A DNA stretch of 64,000 nucleotides from CAKZML01 sp963823435 (GTDB lineage: Bacteria; Pseudomonadota; Gammaproteobacteria; Steroidobacterales; BM003): contig CAWGLN010000001.1 of NCBI GenBank assembly GCA_963823435.1, forward strand, positions 310,001 through 374,000, given 5' to 3'. Both the position numbers and the translations under genes were made by a program. This document shows, one piece after another, positions 1 through 9,671 of the stretch. A model generated the notes under the pieces. It ran no database searches. It was given only the letters and a program-made list of their open reading frames with translations, and had not been told where the DNA came from. Numbering within the stretch: the first letter of the stretch is position 1; every line of letters begins with the position of its first letter.

Positions 1-416
1 CGGCGCAAGATTTTGACCCTGTCACCGGCCACAAACCTGATCGCATCGGATTGCACCACTGTCAGCAGATCCCCATTATCCAGCTTTACCTGGATTTCCA
101 GGCCGGTCTCCGTAGTCGCAGCTTTTTCAATGGATTGACCGACTACGGCACCCGCTACACCTCCCAGGGCAGCCCCTACACCGGAATGGGTGGCCTCGCC
201 CGCTACCTGGGCCCCGACGATATACCCACCCCAGCCCCCGACCCATGAAGGCTCGCCCTCGATGGTCACCGCGCGGACGGCAGTCACCTCGCCATAAAAC
301 GTGGCATAGGGCTGCCGGGCCTGCTTGCGAGAATAGACATCCGGATCGCTACTTGGCGTGGCGCAGGCCGCAATGAGCGCGCAGAGCGCCAGCATGGTCG
401 TCATTCGTATACACAT
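1..416 (-). CDS. Glycine-zipper outer-membrane lipoprotein, SlyB-like (3' end cut by window edge)
   Basis: The reading frame runs leftward from ATG at 416 and leaves the window still open, giving about 138 codons. The N-terminus has a short hydrophobic stretch ending in a lipobox (LIAAC), so the protein should be a lipoprotein. The middle holds a glycine-rich zipper (GGWGGYIVGAQVAGEA, then GVGAALGGVAGAVVGQ), followed by a small beta-rich C-terminal part (LEIQVKLDNGDLLTVVQ). This arrangement matches the SlyB/Pcp family of peptidoglycan-associated outer-membrane lipoproteins, usually about 155 residues, so little is missing. ATG codons at 404 and 395 are alternative starts, but 416 gives the best signal-peptide length. 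Confidence 0.8.
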   Translation of the reverse strand, partial: MCIRMTTMLALCALIAACATPSSDPDVYSRKQARQPYATFYGEVTAVRAVTIEGEPSWVGGWGGYIVGAQVAGEATHSGVGAALGGVAGAVVGQSIEKAATTETGLEIQVKLDNGDLLTVVQSDAIRFVAGDRVKILR

Positions 417-844
417 CAGAAAAATCCCCGTCATAGCGGTTTCCAGCAACTGTCGGAAATTGGGCACTCAAGACCGGCCCCGGGTCAAGCCCCGGATCCA
501 CCCGCACTCCGCATGCGGATTCTGTGCTTCGCATACCCAGAGGTAACTATCTAATAATCAACGGCTTAATAAATATTTTCCCGGGGATTTCTCTCGCGCT
601 AAGATACATGGGTTCGAGCGTTTGGCACTGCGCCTGCCAGCTAAACCCGGAGATACTTCGGTTTACCCTGCTATACCGGCCGCCGTTGAACGTCTAGATT
701 CGAACTTCAGTGAGGGGGCAAGCCTGTGTAATGTGCCCGCCGGAAATGGTGGAATCCCCAACCCGGGGATACACCGAAACTGGCACGTATATGCCCGGTC
801 CGCCGCCTGCGAGTTTTGAAACAAGCAAGAAGGGCTGTCCTCTT
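417..844. other. Intergenic region between divergent slyB-like and EF-G-like genes
   Basis: About 430 bases without a supported gene. It contains a short AT-rich stretch near 548-590, unlike the GC-rich flanks, where divergent promoters could lie. I cannot point to a convincing -35/-10 pair. Short open frames here have no family resemblance. Confidence 0.4.
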
Positions 845-2902
845 ATGAGCCAATATAAAACCCAGGATATACGTAACGTTGCAATTGTCGGTCACGCCGG
901 ATCGGGCAAGACGTCTTTGGCGGAAGCACTGCTGCATCGTGCCGGGGCGATAGCCGAGCGCGGCGACCTGGCCCGTGGCACCACGGTCTGTGACTTCGAC
1001 CCCCAGGAACGAGCGATACAGCACTCAATCAACCCCTCCATCTGTCACCTGGACTACAAGAATCGCCGTATCAACCTGCTCGACACCCCCGGCTACCCGG
1101 ACCTGCTTGGCCGATCAATCAGTGTGTTGCCTGCCGTAGAAACCGTCGTCCTGGTCATCAACGCACAGCAAGGTATTGAGCTGGGCACCCGACGCATGAT
1201 GGAGGCGGCCAAACGCGCCAAGCTGTGCCGCATGATCGTGGTCAATCGCATAGACCAGGGCATTGCCAACATCCAGCCATTGCTGGAAGACATACAGGGA
1301 GTATTCGGCAGCGAGTGCCTGCCGCTGAATCTCCCCACCGAGGGCGGCGCAGCTGTTGAAGACTGCTTTTTCCACGATCATGGCAAGCCCACCATAGTCA
1401 GCTCGGTGGACGAGGCCCACCAGCATGTAATCGACCAGGTTGTAGAGGTCGACGAATCGTTGATGGAAGACTACCTGGAGACAGGCGAAGAGCCTGCGCC
1501 GGGAAAGCTGCATGACGCCTTTGAGAAGGCTCTGCGGGAAGGTCATCTGATTCCCGTCTGTTTCACCTCAGCCGAGACCGGTATCGGGATCACCAAGCTA
1601 CTCGACGTGCTGGCGGAGCTGGCGCCCAACCCGCTGGAAGGCAACCCCCCGCCTTTCGTCAAGGGAGAAGGCTCGCAGGTGGAGCCGGTCAAAATCAATC
1701 CGGATTCCGATGCCCATGCCATTGCGCATGTGTTCAGGGTGTCGGTTGACCCCTACCTGGGTAAGCTTGGGGTATTCAGAATCCACCAGGGCACTGTGAA
1801 ATCAGGCGGTCAGCTGTTTGTCGGGGACCACCGTAAACCGATCAAGGTGTCCCATTTATTCGCCGTGCAGGGCAAGGACATGCGGGAGATACCACAAGGC
1901 ATCCCGGGCGACATCTGCGCCATCAACAAGGTTGACGAGGTGTTCTTTGACGCCCTGCTGCACGATTCCCACGACGAAGACAATTACCACCTGAAGGCGG
2001 TCAAGATCACACCACCCATGCTGGGCCTTGCCCTGAGCGCGAAGAACCGTGGCGATGAGCAGAAACTTTCCGATGCCTTGCACAAGCTTACATCCGAGGA
2101 TCCCTCATTGCGTCTGGAGCATCATGCCGCGGCCAACGAGACCGTGCTTTACGGTATGGGAGACCTGCACCTGAAGGTGGTGCTGGACAAGATGAAGGAC
2201 CAGATGAACGTGGAGGTGGAGACCAGGCCGCCGAGCGTGCCCTACCGTGAAACCATCACCCGCAAGGCCGAAGGGCATCACAGGCACAAGAAACAAACAG
2301 GCGGCGCAGGCCAGTTTGGCGAAGTCTTCCTTAACGTGGAGCCGCTGGCTCGCGGCGAGGGTTTCGAGTTCCAGAACAAGGTGGTGGGCGGCACCATACC
2401 CGGTCAGTTCATTCCGGCCGTGGAAAAAGGTGTACGCAGCGCCATCGAAAGCGGCGCCGTGGCGGGCTTTCCCTTGCAGGATTTGCGGGTAACCGTTTAT
2501 GACGGCAAGTACCACGCGGTGGACTCCAAGGAAATCGCGTTTGTGGCCGCCGGGCGCAAGGCCTTCCTGGATGCTGTGGAGAAGGCGGGCGCCATCGTAC
2601 TGGAGCCGATCGTTAACCTGCACGTCAACGTGCCGTCCAACAGCATCGGCGCAATAACCGGAGACCTGTCCAGTATGCGCGGGAGGATTTCCGATCAGCG
2701 TGTGCTGGCGGGCAACCAGGCCGTGGTTGAAGGACAGGCGCCGCTTGCCGAAATGGAAGGTTATTACGCCAAACTCAAATCCCACAGTGCGGGCGAAGGC
2801 TCCTACACCATGGAGTTCAGCCATTACGAACCGGCTCCACCGAACGTGCAACACACCCTGGTGGAGAGCTTCAAGAGTCGCGGCACCACCAGCGAGGATT
2901 AG
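845..2902 (+). CDS. fusA2: Elongation factor G paralogue (FusA2-type GTPase)
   Basis: A 685-residue translational GTPase with the whole EF-G domain order. The P-loop is GHAGSGKT (residues 16-23), where canonical EF-G has GHIDAGKT. The switch I segment begins RGTTVCDFDPQE, G3 is DTPGYPD and G4 is NRID instead of NKMD. These departures are typical of the EF-G-like paralogues called FusA2, not of the main translocase, and the usual str-operon neighbours (rpsL, rpsG, tufA) are absent. Domain IV and the C-terminal domain are intact. A longer frame opens upstream, but ATG 845 matches the family's N-terminus. The cellular role of these paralogues is not settled; a ribosome-associated or stress role is inference. 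Confidence 0.9.
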   Translation: MSQYKTQDIRNVAIVGHAGSGKTSLAEALLHRAGAIAERGDLARGTTVCDFDPQERAIQHSINPSICHLDYKNRRINLLDTPGYPDLLGRSISVLPAVETVVLVINAQQGIELGTRRMMEAAKRAKLCRMIVVNRIDQGIANIQPLLEDIQGVFGSECLPLNLPTEGGAAVEDCFFHDHGKPTIVSSVDEAHQHVIDQVVEVDESLMEDYLETGEEPAPGKLHDAFEKALREGHLIPVCFTSAETGIGITKLLDVLAELAPNPLEGNPPPFVKGEGSQVEPVKINPDSDAHAIAHVFRVSVDPYLGKLGVFRIHQGTVKSGGQLFVGDHRKPIKVSHLFAVQGKDMREIPQGIPGDICAINKVDEVFFDALLHDSHDEDNYHLKAVKITPPMLGLALSAKNRGDEQKLSDALHKLTSEDPSLRLEHHAAANETVLYGMGDLHLKVVLDKMKDQMNVEVETRPPSVPYRETITRKAEGHHRHKKQTGGAGQFGEVFLNVEPLARGEGFEFQNKVVGGTIPGQFIPAVEKGVRSAIESGAVAGFPLQDLRVTVYDGKYHAVDSKEIAFVAAGRKAFLDAVEKAGAIVLEPIVNLHVNVPSNSIGAITGDLSSMRGRISDQRVLAGNQAVVEGQAPLAEMEGYYAKLKSHSAGEGSYTMEFSHYEPAPPNVQHTLVESFKSRGTTSED

Positions 2903-2918
2903 GTACGCGATACCCGGA

Positions 2919-2950
2919 ACCCCGGTCCCCCAGGGCCGGGGCGGGTCTTT
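2919..2950 (+). terminator. Possible intrinsic terminator after EF-G-like gene
   Basis: A GC stem pairs CCCCGG (2920-2925) plus CCC with GGG plus CCGGGG (2936-2941), with a one-base bulge and a three-base loop. It starts 17 bases after the stop codon and is followed by a short T-containing tail. The weak T-tract keeps confidence low. Confidence 0.4.
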
Positions 2951-3022
2951 ACCTGGCGGGCATTGCCCTGTCCCGGTAATCGCCATAGGATCATGGACTC
3001 CATTGCACGAGGTGATCCAGCC

Positions 3023-3847
3023 ATGCCCGGCCTGCGCGACAGTCACGACTTCAGCCCCTGCGGCGTACTGACCCTCACTACCGATTTTGGCCACAAGGGT
3101 CCGTTCATCGGCACCATGAAAGGTCAGATTCTGCGCAGACTGCGCAGCGCCAGTATTATCGACCTGAGCCACGAGTGCTCTGTGCACTGGCCGGCCGAGG
3201 CCGGATTCTGGGTATCCCGCGCCTACCGTTATTTCCCTGAAGGTACCGTGCATGTGGCGGTGGTCGACCCCGGAGTAGGTACGGCAAGGGACCTGGTCCT
3301 GGTCATACGGGACGGTCACGCTTTCCTGGGTCCGGACAACGGCCTGCTCGAGCCCTTGTGTCGCGACCGGGGTCACTGGAAGGCCTGGAAAGTCAGCCCT
3401 GCCTGCCTGACCAGGATGGGCATCACCCGGGTCAGCGCCACCTTCCACGGACGCGACATTTTCGCTCCCCTGGCAGCGGAACTGGCCGCCGGGCGCCTGC
3501 GTCCCGAGGACGCCGGTGAGCTGACCCTGGACCTGGTCCCCTCGATCCTGGAAGCGCCGGAAAGACTGGGGGCAAAACTGCACGGTGTCATCGTTACGGT
3601 CGATACCTTTGGCAATCTGATCAGCAATATTGACGAAGCGCTGCTGGGTTCGTTTTCAAAACCGGTGGTGACCAGCGGCGGCCATACCTTCCCGTTGCAC
3701 ACCACCTACGGGAAGGTCAGGCCCGGCGAGTACCTTGCCCTGGTGAACTCCTTCGGCGTCATTGAGATTGCCTGCGCAGAACGTAGCGCCGCTGACGGGC
3801 TGGGCCTGGAACGCGGTGCGCCGGTGGTGGTGGCGGAAGAGCCCTGA
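3023..3847 (+). CDS. SAM hydrolase (DUF62 / SAM hydroxide adenosyltransferase family)
   Basis: A 274-residue protein of the family that splits S-adenosylmethionine into adenosine and methionine, relatives of SAM-dependent chlorinase and fluorinase. Diagnostic segments are LTLTTDFG near the N-terminus, HVAVVDPGVGT, LGPDNGLL, TFHGRDIFAP (holding the Arg and His of the active site) and a C-terminal barrel segment VDTFGNLISNI. I chose ATG 3023 because GAGGTG lies at suitable spacing before it and the length then fits the family (about 260-280). Starts at 2963 and 2993 would add an unconserved tail. It probably has its own promoter downstream of the EF-G terminator. Confidence 0.85.
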   Translation: MPGLRDSHDFSPCGVLTLTTDFGHKGPFIGTMKGQILRRLRSASIIDLSHECSVHWPAEAGFWVSRAYRYFPEGTVHVAVVDPGVGTARDLVLVIRDGHAFLGPDNGLLEPLCRDRGHWKAWKVSPACLTRMGITRVSATFHGRDIFAPLAAELAAGRLRPEDAGELTLDLVPSILEAPERLGAKLHGVIVTVDTFGNLISNIDEALLGSFSKPVVTSGGHTFPLHTTYGKVRPGEYLALVNSFGVIEIACAERSAADGLGLERGAPVVVAEEP

Positions 3848-4054
3848 GCCGGAAGATCCTCCAGTCCCAGAGTTGATCAAGGATGGATACGGGCGAGCAG
3901 CAGTTGGGCACTGCCAGTTCTTACCTGGCGGCGCTGCAGCGTGTTTTGCCCCAGGCCAGACCGGCGCCAGCAAGCCGACATATTGATACCGGGGTCGTCC
4001 GCGTAGTGCCCCTGGTTCATTCTGCCCGCGAGGAATCAGCAATGCGCCCGACGC

Positions 4055-6336
4055 CTACCTGAAAATACCGCGCTCCAGGATGGTGCCATGTCCGATCGGC
4101 GCGCCCAACCGCCATCCACAAGCTCCACGAATCGGTGCTGGTAGTACCGGTCCCCACGGTCAGGGGACCGACCGGGGTCCGGCCGGTCAGGTAGACCGAA
4201 CCACCGTAGATGACACCCGTCATCGATGAGGTCGAGACGATCCTGCGTTTCGCCGGCCTGCAGCCGGAGCCCCACGTATAGCGCCTGCCCGCGAATCGAC
4301 ATGATTTCCTTGACCTGCCAGAGATAGCTGCCGCTGGCGGTCCAGTACTGGTCGGCCCGTAGTTCTCCAAGTTCATAGCCCGGAAAGCTGCCCGGACCGC
4401 CAATCATGAAGGTGCGGTCCGCCGGCAGGTCGCTGCCCAGGTTTGAGCCGCCGGCGAGTGTCATCCACACGATGTCCTTACGTACCGGGACCGCCATGCC
4501 GAGCCCCATTTCGACCCGCTCCCAGTCACGGCTCGCACCCAGGGAATCGTCGCTGAGCAGGTACTCCAGCGCCAGCGCCATACCGCGGGTCGCATTAAAA
4601 GGGGTGTCCCGACTGTCGAAGGTTGCCGAGACCATTAAGCCGGCGTCGTCTTCATTTTTCTCCGGCAGCAGCGGTGACCCCGTATCCACTTTGACATCAC
4701 GTTGCGGGTAGATATAGCCGGCACGGACCTGCGCCTGGTTGCTCAGGTTGACGCCAAAATCGATCCCGCCGCCGAGATTATTGAACTCGTAGCTTGCCAC
4801 GCGCTCACCGTCGTGGAACACGTCCTCCAGGGTCCGGTAGAAGCCCACAGCAGGCTCAACGAAAAACACCTGGGAAGTATTCAGCGGTTGGTAGAAACTC
4901 GTCGAGAACTGGGTCTCGGAGCCGAGTTGTACCTGGTTGCGCCATTCGGCGCCCAGGCTGTTGACCCACTTCCGCGTGTGCTTGACGTAGACCGCAAAGC
5001 CAAGGTCGCCTCCCTCCGAGGCGTACACACCCAGGTCCATCTTGAGATAATCCGGGCCCCAGGCCTTCTCCCTGGGCAACCAGACGAGCGACGGCTCCTT
5101 CGGGTCGCCTTCCAGCCGGTACTCGACTGACTCGAAATCGTGCAGGGCGGACATGCGCAAGGCCTCGGCGCTGATCTCCGCCGCATCCACCGTGTCCCCC
5201 GTACGCACCTGCGCGCGCTGCTCGAGAAATTCGCGGGTTGACGCGCTCCAGCCCCTCGTAGCGCACATCCGCGAGGCGGGCCTCAATTTCCTGGCCGGCT
5301 GTCACCCGTTCGCGCCAGGCAAGGTACTGGGCGTCAGGCAGCGCCAACGCCGTCAGGCGTTCGGCCATCAGGCGAGCTGCCGTTTCCCCCAGCGGGATAG
5401 TGTCGGGTACTCGTTCGAAATCCGACGTGCCGATGTCGCCCAGTCGGCACGTCGATACGAATGTCTCGCGCCGTCAGCGACTGCAGCTGTAGTTGCTCGT
5501 TGGCCTGGATCATTACGTCCATGCTGCGACCCAGGAGTTGCGTCGCTGTCTGCAGCTTTTCGGGCTCTGACCGCCGGCTCTACCAGATTGACGACGATCA
5601 CGATGTCCGCACACAACTCGCGCGCCACGTCTACCGGGATGTTGCGAACCATGCCGCCATCCGAAAGTATGTACTGATCGGTGACGACCGGCGCGAAAGC
5701 CCCGGGGATGGCCATGCTGGCACGCATGGCGGTCGCGATGTCACCACGGTCCAGCACGACCATTTCTCCGGTAACCATGTCGGTCGCGACCGCACGGAAG
5801 GGGATCGGCAAGCGGTCGAAGTTCGGCTGCATACGGGAACGGGCAACATAGGTACGCAGCAAATCCTCGATACCACTGGTATTGACCAGGCCACCCGGAA
5901 GCTTCAGGGTCCCGTCCTGGATACCCACTTCAAGATTGTTACTGTAGGTCACACCGGCGCGTTTCTGCTCGACCGGCTGCAGATCACGCTGACCCAGGCC
6001 ACCCACTACCGACTTCCAGTTGATCCCGGTGATGAATCCCTCCAGTTCCTGCGCCGGGATACCGGACGCGTAGCCGGCACCGACCAGGGCGCCCATGCTG
6101 GTGCCGGCGATACAGTCGATCGGCACGTGAAGTTCTTCGAGAACCTTGAGCACGCCCACATGCGCGCCACCCTTGGCGCCACCGCCGGCGAGCACCAGTC
6201 CGATGCGCGGCCGTTCACCCTTGGACTCGGCAGGACCCTGCACCGCCTCGGCGGCGACCAACGGAACAAGCATTGAGCCGAGCACAAGACCAAGGACCAG
6301 ACCGGTGCAAGGCTTGAGATAACGGTGTTGCAACAT
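4055..6336 (-). pseudogene. Patatin-like phospholipase with C-terminal outer-membrane barrel (PlpD-like), five frameshifts
   Basis: Reading through five single-base insertions gives about 758 residues, the usual size of PlpD-type autotransported phospholipases. A signal peptide ends near Ala28. The patatin domain has the oxyanion loop AGGGAKGG (50-57), nucleophile Ser80 in GTSMG and catalytic Asp226 in DGG. A POTRA-like linker follows, then a BamA/TamA-type barrel ending GIFR with a terminal strand. ATG 6336 is preceded by a good GGGGAG site. The apparent extra bases lie near 5563, 5444, 5235, 4216 and 4101. Removing each restores a conserved frame, with no other stop codons. The gene is therefore either freshly broken or, more likely, misread. 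Confidence 0.85.
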
Positions 6337-6979
6337 GGGGCTCTCCCGGGGAAGCAGGCTATGCCTGCGAACTGCAAGCATTATAGAGCAAAGGCATTAG
6401 CACTTGTCGGCCCGCCGCACGCAGAGTGTCTACCTTCCACTACGCTGTAAACGTCATCATCTCATCCAGGACCGGGCGCGACCGTCACCTGAACCGACGA
6501 CAGGAGTTACTCGCCTCTCGCGAGACGCCCACTGCTGCGATTCGCAAAAAGTGCTTGTCATCATGATCCGCTCGCCAATTGGCAGACCAGGTCTATCCCG
6601 GCTTGTCCCAGCCACTGAATCTGTCAGGAATCTGACCCGGGCAGGGTATAAAGCGATATCGCTGGAACCATCGGGCGGTACAGGATCAGTGCGCAGCGTC
6701 GAACAAAGACCGATCCGGATCGGCTCCCCGGTTTCCAGGCACTGAGTAACTTGCGGAGGTATGGCGAAAAAACTGCGTCACCCGCAGTGAGTCAAAGGCT
6801 GTCGTCGAGACTGGCAAACTCCAGAGCTCAATAGCAAACCCTCACCGGGGAGTTGCTCGCCCTGTTCGGCCCCGCACCCTATTTTTCGGCGATTGACGAG
6901 GAAAGTCTTTAGACATCAGCACTGCGCGGAAGCGCTCGTAACGAGCCCTTCCGCGCAGCATTGCTGCTGATTTCTCTGA
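6337..6979. other. Non-coding stretch between patatin gene and DszB-like pair
   Basis: About 640 bases with no supported gene; the one long open frame on the plus strand has no recognisable domain or ribosome binding site. The right end holds a strong hairpin, listed separately. The patatin gene's promoter should lie at the left edge, but I cannot identify one by eye. Confidence 0.4.
6922..6958 (-). terminator. Long perfect hairpin, likely terminator of the DszB-like operon
   Basis: CTGCGCGGAAG (6922-6932) pairs exactly with CTTCCGCGCAG (6948-6958), and inside it GCTCGT pairs with ACGAGC. It lies 21 bases beyond the stop of the second DszB-like gene. There is no long T-run on the minus strand, so it may act as an mRNA-stabilising end as much as an intrinsic terminator. 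Confidence 0.6.
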
Positions 6980-8317
6980 CTAGCCGACCCGCCCTTGCAT
7001 GGTAGGAATCTTTTCCATTTTCTTCATCTTGACTGCATCTTCAAGCAGTTCTCGTGCCGCTTGCTCGAAGAACTCCGGAGCCGCCCACTTGCCGACATCG
7101 AAGTCGTTCTTGATGTAGCCGTGTTTGAGCATGAAGTTCTTGCCGATGTTGACCATGGCCATGTTCTGGGCTGACAGGTTGGGGACCATGTCGACGTCCT
7201 TGATGCCCCGATAGGTATCCTCGACATCCAGGTAGTACGTCTGCTTGTTGAGGATAGCTGCGGCAGCATGCTTGTACTCGTTGGCCCAGCGACCGACCCG
7301 GATCATGCCTTTCATAAACGCCACAACCAGTTCCGGATGCTCATTGGCCATGACATCGGTGCAGGTGATGATGGCGGGGATATTGGCGACTTGTAGTCTC
7401 CAGTCCGGGTAGTTGGACAGGTCTTCAATTGCAGCGAGCTCGCCCGTCGCTTCCTGAAGTATGCTGGAAGCGGTCCGGATTGGAGTATAGATTGCATCAA
7501 CCTTGCCCTCAAGCAGGGCGGTTTCCAACGGGCGGAAAGCCAGGTCGTGCTTGTGGTCACGATTCAGCTGCCAAAAGCTCGGATTGATCATCGGTTTCAG
7601 CATAGCGGGATCGTCGTACCAGTCGTCCGGATACGGGAAGTCGACCAGCTGGACATCCTTTACTGTCATTCCGTTCAACATCAGCATCGCCAGGATGCCC
7701 TGGTGTTCCTGGATGCGCCACCAGTCGTTCTTGAGCGTATTGAGGCTCTTGGTGATGCCGATCTTCTTGCCTTTCAGATCACTCATCCGGAACAGATTGT
7801 CCTTGGCACGCACCATCATGCAGCCGCCCTCATAGGGGACGTGCGTCAGACCCAGCATTCGGGTCCTGCGATAGTCTGCATGAACGTGGATGGGTGGGAA
7901 CAAGCCGCCGAAACGGATCAGGTTGTCCTGGTTGTGAATGTAATGGGGGTACCAGTCGGTCTCAGGGACCGAGCGGAAATAGGCATACTTGACGCCGATT
8001 TTCCCATATTCCTCAGCAGTCCAGCCCAGTTCCTGGTCAACATTGCTGGCGGAGATGAGGGGACAGTTGGTGTAGTACACCTCGTTCCAATCAAGGCTGA
8101 TCGTGGTCGTCATTTTACCGTCAATTTCCTTCTTGACGGCCCTGCTACTACCCTCCGCGGCCTGGGCATTAGCCACTCCCCCGGTAGCCGCCATCGCCGC
8201 TGCGCCGACAGCGACTGCTCCGGCTCCACGCAAGACATCACGTCTGGACATTCCGTTTGCTGCTGTTTCGTTAGCGGGGGCTTCGCCTTCCCTGCTTTTT
8301 TCAAGATCCTTTGCCAT
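6980..8317 (-). CDS. Tat-exported DszB-like protein (sulfinate desulfinase / SsuA-fold), copy 1
   Basis: A 445-residue protein with a twin-arginine signal (SRRDVLRG, residues 24-31, then an Ala/Gly-rich hydrophobic stretch). The mature part has the fold signature of NMT1/SsuA solute-binding proteins, but its closest match in my memory is DszB, 2-hydroxybiphenyl-2-sulfinate desulfinase. Shared segments are TNCP, RFGG followed by PP, RTRMLG, GKVDAIY and KWAAPEF. The three DszB active-site residues have counterparts in Cys85, His125 and Arg135, and the His-to-Arg spacing of 10 equals that of DszB. No ABC permease or ATPase gene is adjacent. ATG 8317 follows a GGAGA site; an in-frame TTG lies 15 bases upstream. 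Desulfinase activity is inference, and a solute-binding role is the alternative. Confidence 0.7.
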   Translation of the reverse strand: MAKDLEKSREGEAPANETAANGMSRRDVLRGAGAVAVGAAAMAATGGVANAQAAEGSSRAVKKEIDGKMTTTISLDWNEVYYTNCPLISASNVDQELGWTAEEYGKIGVKYAYFRSVPETDWYPHYIHNQDNLIRFGGLFPPIHVHADYRRTRMLGLTHVPYEGGCMMVRAKDNLFRMSDLKGKKIGITKSLNTLKNDWWRIQEHQGILAMLMLNGMTVKDVQLVDFPYPDDWYDDPAMLKPMINPSFWQLNRDHKHDLAFRPLETALLEGKVDAIYTPIRTASSILQEATGELAAIEDLSNYPDWRLQVANIPAIITCTDVMANEHPELVVAFMKGMIRVGRWANEYKHAAAAILNKQTYYLDVEDTYRGIKDVDMVPNLSAQNMAMVNIGKNFMLKHGYIKNDFDVGKWAAPEFFEQAARELLEDAVKMKKMEKIPTMQGRVG

Positions 8318-8333
8318 GGCCGGTTTCTCCAAT
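8125..8333 (-). repeat. Near-identical leader/signal-peptide segment, copy 1 (pairs with 9463-9671)
   Basis: These 209 bases, covering the ribosome binding site, Tat signal and first mature residues, differ from 9463-9671 at only a handful of positions (I count about five). The rest of the two genes is much more divergent. The pair is offset by exactly 1338 bases. Confidence 0.85.
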
Positions 8334-8335
8334 AG

Positions 8336-9655
8336 TCAGTTGTGGTCTTTATCAAGAAAGAAGTCAGTTTTCTTCCACTGTTCCTCGATCAATTCCTTCA
8401 CGGCCGCTTCCATGAATTCAGGCGCGGCCCACTCCTCCACATCAAAGTCGTTCTTGATGTAGCCGTGCTTAAGCATGAAGTCTTTGCCAGTTTTGATGCA
8501 GGCCATATTCTTGGGCGACAGGTTCGGCACCATGTCCACATCCTTGATGCCCTGGTAGGTGTCCTCGGCGTCGCGGTAAAAGGTCTGACGGTCAAGGAGC
8601 ACCGCTGCGGCTTCCTTGTGATCGTTGGCCCAGCGCCCCACCTTGATCATGCTCTTCATGTAGGTGACGACAAGTTCCGGGTGCTTCTCAGCCATCACGT
8701 CCGTACACGTGATGATTGCGGGCGTATTGGCGACCTGCAGCTTGTAGTCCGGGTATCTGGACAGGTCCTCCACCATCCTGATCTTCCCGGTGTCCTCCTG
8801 CAGGTGCTGGAACACCTTGCTCTGGGTATAGATCGCATCGACTTTTCCGTTTAATAGCGCCGCTTCCATCGGGCGGAAGGCCAGGTCGTGCTTGTGGTCG
8901 CGCGTGCCCCAAAGATCGGTCGGGTTGATCATGGGTGCCAGCATCTTCGGGTCGTTGTACCAGTCATCGGGGTATGGAAATTCGACGATCTCAACGTCAT
9001 CGATGGTCATGTCGTTCATCATGAGCATATTCAGAATGCCCATGTGCTCCTGGATGCGCCACCAGTCATTCTTGAGCGTGTTCAGGCTCTTCGAGAGGGC
9101 AATCCTTTTGCCTTTCAGGTCTTTCATCCGGTAGATCGGATCGCCTTCACGCACAGCCATGCACCCGCCCTCGTAGACCCACGTCGCACCCAGCAACCGG
9201 GTGCGGCGGCCGTCGGCATGCACCTGGATAGGCGGATAGAGGCCGCCGAAGCGAATCAGATTATCCTGATTGTGAATGTAGTGTGGGTAGAAGTCGGTCT
9301 CGGAACGGCTCCGGAAAAAGGAGTAGTCGACCCCGATCGCCTTAAAATCCGTCTTGCACCAGCCGAGTTCCTGGTCGACGTTGTTGGCCGAAACCATCGG
9401 ACAGTTGGTGAAGTACACCTCTTTCCAATCCAGACTGATCGTGCTCGTCATTATTCCGTCGACTTCCTTCTTGACGGCCCTGCTACTACCCTCCGCGGCC
9501 TGGGCATTAGCCACTCCCCCGGTAGCCGCGATCGCCGCTGCGCCGACAGCCACTGCTCCGGCGCCACGCAAGACATCACGTCTGGACATTCCGCTTGCTG
9601 CTGTTTCGTTTGCGGGGGCTTCGCCTTCCCTGCTTTTTTCAAGATCCTTTGCCAT
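8336..9655 (-). CDS. Tat-exported DszB-like protein (sulfinate desulfinase / SsuA-fold), copy 2
   Basis: A 439-residue paralogue of the downstream gene, ending 18 bases before its start, so the two form an operon with this copy first. It keeps the Tat motif SRRDVLRG and all three DszB-like catalytic positions (Cys85, His125, Arg135). By eye the mature parts of the two copies are about two thirds identical. Differences cluster between the RFGG motif and the C-terminus, where substrate contacts would be expected, and the C-terminal tail differs. Signal-peptide DNA is almost identical between copies. ATG 9655 follows GGAGA at good spacing. The AraC-type gene starts divergently 170 bases away and is the likely regulator. 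Confidence 0.7.
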   Translation of the reverse strand: MAKDLEKSREGEAPANETAASGMSRRDVLRGAGAVAVGAAAIAATGGVANAQAAEGSSRAVKKEVDGIMTSTISLDWKEVYFTNCPMVSANNVDQELGWCKTDFKAIGVDYSFFRSRSETDFYPHYIHNQDNLIRFGGLYPPIQVHADGRRTRLLGATWVYEGGCMAVREGDPIYRMKDLKGKRIALSKSLNTLKNDWWRIQEHMGILNMLMMNDMTIDDVEIVEFPYPDDWYNDPKMLAPMINPTDLWGTRDHKHDLAFRPMEAALLNGKVDAIYTQSKVFQHLQEDTGKIRMVEDLSRYPDYKLQVANTPAIITCTDVMAEKHPELVVTYMKSMIKVGRWANDHKEAAAVLLDRQTFYRDAEDTYQGIKDVDMVPNLSPKNMACIKTGKDFMLKHGYIKNDFDVEEWAAPEFMEAAVKELIEEQWKKTDFFLDKDHN

Positions 9656-9671
9656 GGCCGGTTTCTCCAAA
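9463..9671 (-). repeat. Near-identical leader/signal-peptide segment, copy 2 (pairs with 8125-8333)
   Basis: Partner of the segment at 8125-8333. Identity begins in the codons just after the signal peptide and stops just upstream of the ribosome binding site, so the conserved unit is the export signal plus translation start. Confidence 0.85.

Noticed and set aside
2105..3583. 492-codon open frame on the minus strand
   Set aside because: It is antisense to the EF-G-like and SAM hydrolase genes, both conserved, and the translation has no domain or plausible composition.
6404..6745. 113-codon plus-strand frame between patatin and DszB-like genes
   Set aside because: No ribosome site, no domain and biased composition; most likely non-coding.
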